In this document: positions 58,681 through 64,000 of the stretch, piece after piece
How positions within the stretch are numbered: position 1 is the first letter of the stretch
Layout of the letters: every line of letters begins with the position of its first letter
Source of the DNA: Nitzschia sp. pyKryTriq1
Lineage: Eukaryota; Bacillariophyta; Bacillariophyceae; Bacillariales; Bacillariaceae
NCBI GenBank assembly: GCA_956465555.1
Contig: OY101128.1
Span: forward strand, 186,001-250,000
DNA: 64,000 nt
Reading direction: 5' to 3'
Notes under the pieces: generated by a model
Told to the model about the DNA's origin: nothing
Database searches by the model: none
The model's input: only the letters and a program-made list of their open reading frames with translations
Program-made: the position numbers and the translations under genes

Positions 58681-59679
58681 ATGCCTTCGAATAACAATAA
58701 CACTCATCGGGATGAGGAAAATCCTCTCATGGCGCTTGTCGATGCGGCTTCCATCCTTGAGTTACAAGTACCGGCACGCATTGAGGAAGGACCGTCGGAA
58801 GTGGAGGATGTGTCCGATATGTCGTCCGGCAGCGATAGCATCAGCGAGTGCGATAGCTCTTCGCGGCCCAGTACTCCCCCGGTATCCAAGGCTCCCCTTG
58901 TACCTGCTGTGTCACCGATGAGCGTTGCTTCGAGCTGTCGAACACGAAGTATTGAGGTATCTCTACTCGCAGCAGGAGCAGTATCATCATCCTCTCCGAA
59001 TAACAACAACAAGAAACTCACCTTTGCCGACCAGCTCATGGTGGCTCTCGACGACGACGAGTTGTCCGATATTTTGACCTGGATGCCTGATGGCAAAGCC
59101 TTCACGATTGTGGATCCCAAACGATTCACCAAGGAACACATGCCAGGGCTATTCAACATCCGAAACATGTCCTCCTTTGTGCGAAAACTCACCCGATGGG
59201 GCTTTGCTCGTTTCCACGACAAGGAAACCCTCAATAGCGACATTTTTTTCCATCCCGAGTTTCAACGAGGAAATCCTGATATGTGCCGTGACATCAAGTG
59301 CGGAGGGCGCAGTAGCACAGCACCGACTACGACGTTGCCTCCTTCTCGATCCACTGCTACAATTATTTCTCCTCCTGTCCTTGCCGTGGCAAAACAACGC
59401 ACTACTGCTGTTGTGCCACAAAACGTCATGCGCCCACGATCACTACCCACCGCTATGGATTCTTCTTTGTCCACGAGACGAAATTCGGAAGCCCCGTTGT
59501 TGCACCCGACTTTGGCGTTGCAGCGTTTTCTCGTTCTGGAGCAACACAGATCGTACTATCGACACCACCTACCGGCAGTACCAGCAGCATGGGCGGGGCG
59601 GTACCACCACTGGACGACGGCAGGTGCGGGTTACCACCACCATCCTCCTCGATCTACATCAACAATGGGGCCTTATTAA
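58681..59679 (+). CDS. HSF-type transcription factor
   Basis: A 332-residue protein. The HSF DNA-binding domain occupies about 113-215: LTFADQLMVALDDDELSDIL, TWMPDGKAFTIVDPKRFTKE, then the recognition-helix region NIRNMSSFVRKLTRWGFARF and FFHPEFQRGNPDMC. This winged-helix domain binds heat-shock-type elements in the nucleus. HSF-like genes are greatly expanded in diatoms and many are probably not heat-specific. There is no clear HR-A/B leucine-zipper oligomerisation region after the domain, only a Ser/Thr/Pro- and His-rich tail, so trimer formation is uncertain. The N-terminal 110 residues are acidic and Ser-rich. The start chosen is the first ATG after a leader lacking protein character. Confidence 0.9.
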   Translation: MPSNNNNTHRDEENPLMALVDAASILELQVPARIEEGPSEVEDVSDMSSGSDSISECDSSSRPSTPPVSKAPLVPAVSPMSVASSCRTRSIEVSLLAAGAVSSSSPNNNNKKLTFADQLMVALDDDELSDILTWMPDGKAFTIVDPKRFTKEHMPGLFNIRNMSSFVRKLTRWGFARFHDKETLNSDIFFHPEFQRGNPDMCRDIKCGGRSSTAPTTTLPPSRSTATIISPPVLAVAKQRTTAVVPQNVMRPRSLPTAMDSSLSTRRNSEAPLLHPTLALQRFLVLEQHRSYYRHHLPAVPAAWAGRYHHWTTAGAGYHHHPPRSTSTMGPY

Positions 59680-60970
59680 AAAACGATATTTGATATAAGA
59701 AGAGGCAGCAGGAGCCGCCAATTTTTAGAACCATTTTTTTGGAAGATTCAGCATTCCACCGGTCTAGAGTCCTACTAGTAGATCTAAATCTCCCCTCGGA
59801 GCTCCACAGTAGAGTAGTAGAGCCATCATGAAGTACTCATAGCGACAGCAGGCAAGCAAGAGTAGCCTAGCTAGATACACCCTGGACTACTACTAGTTTC
59901 GCTATCGCGGTACTCTACTAGTAGCTACAGACTGTCTTCGACGATGAGGTGCATACTCTAGCTCTAGTAGAGAGAGAAAGGACTGCAATCATATTACGTA
60001 GTAGTCTATTACTAATACTGTAGGCTGGTGGTTGGTGTTTCTCCACAAGGAGGGGGTGGTGGGCAAGCCCATTATTTGTTGCTTCGCTGTGATAGTGCTC
60101 TACTCAACTAGAGAGAGTTGTTGACTCTCCACCAGAGAGTAGGGCCTAGATGACTGCATGCGTGAACTCTACTACCTGGTACTGTACCACTCCGGCGGGG
60201 GTAATACAAAAGAAACTCGGAAAGAGGAAAAGGTTGATGTTTTTCGAACTACGAGGGGTAACGTCACTCTCGTGCGTGCAGCCCTTCTGGCAGAACCAAT
60301 GAGGAGACAGAGATAGAGACGCATCCGGTAAATTTTTATTAGAGGTGAAGCTTTCTTCACAAAAAATCTGGAAAGTGCATCTCCGCGGATGGAAGGGAAT
60401 GAACGAATCACTCGCGAATCTCGAAGCATCCACCGACCACCAAAAAGGATTGGCAGTTTCAGTGTATATATGCCCTGAATGGCATACACAACTTTGGTAC
60501 TGAATGTACGTGCAAAGCAAGGAACACAAGAAACCCGTCTGTCTGGGTACATATTATGTATTCGTACGCGCGTGATGGGATTCTTCTTAGTACCGGTACC
60601 AGGTGTACCGCAAGCAGAATGTCTACTACAGGTAGTAGAGTAGCGGACCACCCATCTCGCTTGACGACTACATGCAAAAACAGTCGAATGGATCAATCAA
60701 GGGGTTGGTCGAGTGAGTCAGTCCCCGTCCACCGTGCGTACGTGCGTACCGGTACCTTACCAGTACTTCGCACGTCGCATAATATCCTCCGCACAAAAAA
60801 TCTCTGATCTCCCTCCACAACAAGCAACAAGACATCCTTCTTTCTCTGATTGCTTGCTTGCATCTTGCGTCTCTCGTCCTCTCTCCTTTCCACACTTTGG
60901 TTACCTGGGCGCTACTTCAATCTATCCGATCAAGGAAGCTACATTTTTTTTAAAAAGCCAAGCAAGCATA
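59680..60970. other. Gene-free intergenic region
   Basis: About 1.3 kb between two plus-strand genes, with many ACTAGTAG/TCTAGTAG words (59770-60010) and ACCGGTACC words at 60590-60602 and 60749-60757. Minus-strand frames of up to 174 codons at 60146-60696 have no recognisable motif and are not called. Confidence 0.45.
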
Positions 60971-61894
60971 ATGTCCTTTACGTACGTCAAGATTCCTGCC
61001 GACAGCAGTGAACCCATTCAAGAGCTCACGGCGTCCAAACAAGGAGGTCTGGAACGAGATGAACTCGTAAAAGCGGCCAAGGCCTATTTTCATCATCAAC
61101 AACAACAAGCCAATAGCACCGCTGATCATCCTTCGTGTGAAATCACCGCCTTGAGTATTCCCTTGCCAGGCAATAATTATCGGGCGGTCAGTATGTACGC
61201 CCGCGATTACGGTTTGGACGATACCGAAAAGAATCGAAATTCTAGGGCGACCCAATTGGTAACAGCTTGTGGTCATGCGGTTCCCAAGCCCATTTTAGGA
61301 GATGTCTTTGTGGGACGGGCACACGACAATGAAGATTTCGAATGGGAACGCGACGACTTTACGACTAGTGATGCCGATCCGATGACGGCGGAATGGTGTC
61401 GTGTCGCGCGAACCACTGGTGGCGGTGGAGGACGCGGTGGAAATGCCGCCTCGTTGAGCAATTTGTTCCAACAACAACTCATGGCGGGGAATAGCAAGGC
61501 CCCGCCACAAATCGTGGCGCCTCCTACTACGTCGTCGTCCTCGTTGTATGGGATGGACGGCTCACCGGCAGTATCCGAGCCTTGGGGATCCTGGACGCAA
61601 TCGTCCGATGAAGTGGAATTGAAATTGGCAGTACCACTAGCGACAAGAGCGAAAGACTGCCGGATTACCTTTAAACGCAATCAACTGACAGTTGCAGTTC
61701 CATCGCCAGGGAGTGACGGCAACAAACAGCAAGAAGTCAAGCTCCAGGGAACCTTGTTTGGATCAGTGATTCCCGACGATTGCACCTACACCCTCGAAAG
61801 TGTTTCTGGGGATAATTCCCGTGAATTATGCATAACGATCGCGAAGGCTGATGAAGGTTCAACGTGGTCCTGGTTGACTACTGCAACCAAGTAA
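60971..61894 (+). CDS. CS-domain (p23/NudC-like) protein
   Basis: A 307-residue protein starting MSFTYVKIPADSSEPIQEL. The N-terminal 150 residues form an unrecognised domain (LTASKQGGLERDELVKAAKA, ITALSIPLPGNNYRAVSMYA). A Gly-rich linker follows. The C-terminal part (about 204-305) fits a CS domain: WGSWTQSSDEVELKLAVPLA, KDCRITFKRNQLTVAVPSPG, LFGSVIPDDCTYTLESV and a final STWSWLT. CS domains are seven-strand beta sandwiches of Hsp90 co-chaperones and NudC-type proteins that stabilise clients. Client and compartment are unknown; no targeting signal is seen. The frame is open upstream to 60713, but that part overlaps noncoding-style DNA and is excluded. Confidence 0.8.
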   Translation: MSFTYVKIPADSSEPIQELTASKQGGLERDELVKAAKAYFHHQQQQANSTADHPSCEITALSIPLPGNNYRAVSMYARDYGLDDTEKNRNSRATQLVTACGHAVPKPILGDVFVGRAHDNEDFEWERDDFTTSDADPMTAEWCRVARTTGGGGGRGGNAASLSNLFQQQLMAGNSKAPPQIVAPPTTSSSSLYGMDGSPAVSEPWGSWTQSSDEVELKLAVPLATRAKDCRITFKRNQLTVAVPSPGSDGNKQQEVKLQGTLFGSVIPDDCTYTLESVSGDNSRELCITIAKADEGSTWSWLTTATK

Positions 61895-62360
61895 AAAGCG
61901 AGGGTCGTTGGAAGGAACGTTGTTGCTGCCCATTGTGCCCACCTGCTGACAGATTGATTCCCGCAGGCTTGCCATCCAAGGTGGATATTCATGACGAGTT
62001 CCACCCATATTGATGGAGGCTCTAGAATTTCTGTAACTGTCTCAGTGAATGGACTTGATGCGATGTAGTACTGTACGAGTAATGGCTTTATTATAGAGTC
62101 TAGAGATCTGGCATCGCGGAGTTGGTCGCATCAGTCAAAGCGAAGCGAGCGGCGGGCGGGCGGGCGGGCGAGAGGTCGTGGTACCGGTACAGCATAGTGC
62201 GCGATCTCCCGCACAATATATTCACATCGGATGCTATGGGATATGCGATGATTCTTCGATGATTCTTTCTCCGCCATTTCGTTTCATCTACCGTACTCGT
62301 ATCCGATATCTTTCGACCAGATACTGGATTACCCCGTATTAGGCAATAGAGACTCATAGT
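61895..62360. other. Intergenic region
   Basis: 466 bp with a GCGG/GGGC repeat at 62150-62170 and ACCGGTAC at 62182-62189; nothing else seen. Confidence 0.45.
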
Positions 62361-63040
62361 ATGGTTGGCTATGTTGCCTTGACCCTTTCTCTGTTGGCAT
62401 TTTCCAGAGACAACACCAACAGTAGTCGACCACCAGCAGGGTCATCATCTGGAACAACAAGACGACGCAAGAACAACAACAACAACAACAACAGCAGCAT
62501 ACGACCAAATTCGCCCGCGCCTTCCACCAGCAAGTCTTCTCGTCCATCCTCGTCGTCGACGACGGGTCGCAAACGATACGATCGCTCGGGTGCGAAAAAG
62601 TCGCAATCAACAGCCAATCGTGATGGAACTTCTACTTCTTCATCTCGCGTACTATTCGAGGCGACAACTCCTCTGCTGGGAGAAGCTCCCCCCTTGACAC
62701 GTCCCAATGGACCTCGGCCCACCTACTTTACGTGCCGTCATACCTACGAAGAGACCTTGATGGACGAGATAACATTACTGCTACTTTCCATGGGCAAAAA
62801 CGATTCACCAAAAGTTGCAATCTCGACATTGGCACCCGGATTGGTGCAGGTCATCAAGAATGATGATAGTCATGATGATGATGATGATGGTAATACAAGT
62901 ACCGACGACACGCTACAACTACTCGACCCGGTCTATGCACTACAGACTCTACCAAACTGTGTGGTCGTTTCGGCAGATTCCATCAAGGGTTTGGCACAGG
63001 CGGTCTATGGAGGATTGTTGGGGCAAGGAGAGAATGACAG

Positions 63041-63071
<31 letters not shown>

Positions 63072-64000
63072 GATGCTCCTTGTCAGATACTACTTCGAGA
63101 GGCACTGCGACGGGCGCCCCGATCCAGTCTGGCCATTCACGGATTAGTACCAGGCATGTTCAAGGGACAAAAGAATCCCATCATGGAACATCGATCCCAA
63201 AAGATCGTGGAAGAATTGACCGGAATGTTGCGAAAAGGATATCCTGCGGCACGAAAAGAACGAGCGACTAGTACTAGTACTACTTCTGCTGGATCTGCTG
63301 GATCTGGTGGTGGTGGTAGTAGTGAGGGAGAGGATCATAATGATGCTGATGACTCATTGGAGAAAGGAGAACGATGGCTGCTGCAAGTGCTATTGATGAC
63401 TCCCGACTTGGCGGCCGCAAGTTTGGTCCAATGCCGTTCGGTGATGAGCGGTAGCTATTGGCCCAATTGGCGATTCCCCGCAGGTTTGGCCAAGGTGGAT
63501 ATTACCGACCAAGTCATGCCCAGTTCGGCCTATCGCAAATTAATGGAGGCACTCGAATGTCTCCAAATTCGACCATCATTATCATCATCATCATCATCAT
63601 CATCGACAGTCTATGACTTAGGAGCGTGTCCGGGAGGATGGACTTGGGTGTTACGATACGGTTTGAACTGTCCTCATGTCGTGGCGATTGATCGGAGCCC
63701 ATTGGATCCTCGATTGATGAAAGACGACCGTGTGGAATTTGTGCAGGGTGATGCCTTTTCCTTTGAACCGGCACCGCAACCATCATCAGCATCATTCTCA
63801 CCATCGTTATTATCGAATAATGAAAACGATGATGTTTGGATGGTTTCGGATGTCGTTGCCTTTCCCGATCGTATTCTGGAATTGTTAGAACGATGGTGCA
63901 GTGGCAAGTGGGCGACGGTCATGATTGTGACCATGAAATTCCATGGGAGCCAACCCGATTTTCCGGCCTTGTTCCAAGCCATGGATGTGGCCAAACAACA
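62361..64000 (+). CDS. RlmM/FtsJ-like rRNA 2'-O-methyltransferase (5' part; gene runs off the window)
   Basis: The frame is open from the ATG at 62361 to the end of the window (546 codons). The first 115 residues or so are a leader with a hydrophobic start (MVGYVALTLSLLAF), an Asn run and basic Ser/Thr-rich stretch, perhaps organelle targeting. The middle contains conserved-looking pieces (TYFTCRHTYEETLMDEITLL, SLAIHGLVPGMFKGQKNPIM, ERWLLQVLLMTPDLAAASLV) split by Asp and Gly runs. From about 415 comes an FtsJ-type methyltransferase fold: VYDLGACPGGWTWVLRYGL as the SAM-binding loop, HVVAIDRSPLDPRL, VEFVQGDAFSFEP, DVWMVSDVVAFPDRILELLE and a Lys in VTMKFHG. This order resembles bacterial RlmM, which methylates 23S rRNA; a plastid or mitochondrial rRNA target is inferred. 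Confidence 0.8.

Noticed and set aside
60146-60696. 127- and 174-codon overlapping minus-strand frames
   Set aside because: Two frames overlap on the same strand, neither shows family motifs or a targeting signal; probably chance frames in the upstream region of the CS-domain gene.

Overview
The window reads as nuclear DNA of a diatom, most likely a pennate one; no species is claimed. The evidence is: compact, mostly intron-poor genes on both strands; short GT-AG introns (83-169 nt); type II leucine-rich-repeat membrane proteins; an HSF-type transcription factor; and plastid-targeted proteins with an ASAF-type signal/transit junction. Many in-frame codon repeats (Asp, Gln, Asn, Ser, Met) and dense intergenic microsatellites fit the same picture. 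There is no operon structure. Neighbouring genes are mostly divergent or convergent and look functionally independent.

Region 1-15 kb carries three proteins built alike: an acidic or repetitive cytoplasmic N-tail, one membrane helix and a long outer region. They are a partial LRR protein (-), an eight-repeat cysteine-rich protein (-) and a three-exon LRR protein (+). Between them lie an ankyrin protein and a mitochondrial PDK/BCKDK-type kinase. Region 15-32 kb holds an SRPBCC protein, an acidic orphan, exosome CSL4, a 6.7-kb single-exon coiled-coil gene, mitochondrial ribosomal protein uL11m, a low-complexity orphan, a probable thylakoid-lumen protein and a YnfA-like membrane protein. Region 32-39 kb holds a membrane-anchored SGNH hydrolase-like protein, CLP1, and a two-exon gene whose putative zinc-binding motif follows the splice junction.

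Region 39-42 kb is gene-free. It contains a tRNA-headed SINE with perfect 15-bp target-site duplications and a 41-bp minisatellite. Region 42-49 kb is the most striking: an XRN-family 5'-3' exonuclease with a plastid-type leader, a probable IST1-EndoG fusion, and, convergent with it, a selenoprotein U gene with an in-frame TGA in an UxxC motif and a candidate SECIS. Region 50-64 kb holds a kexin-type protease, a small tail-anchored protein, a plastid NTF2-like protein, an RluA-type pseudouridine synthase, an HSF, a CS-domain protein and the 5' part of an RlmM-like methyltransferase that runs off the edge.

The noncoding DNA repeatedly carries the palindromic word TACCGGTA, with a dense cluster at 57.8-58.1 kb. 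Gene models are read by eye; splice sites were chosen by GT-AG signals and frame continuity.
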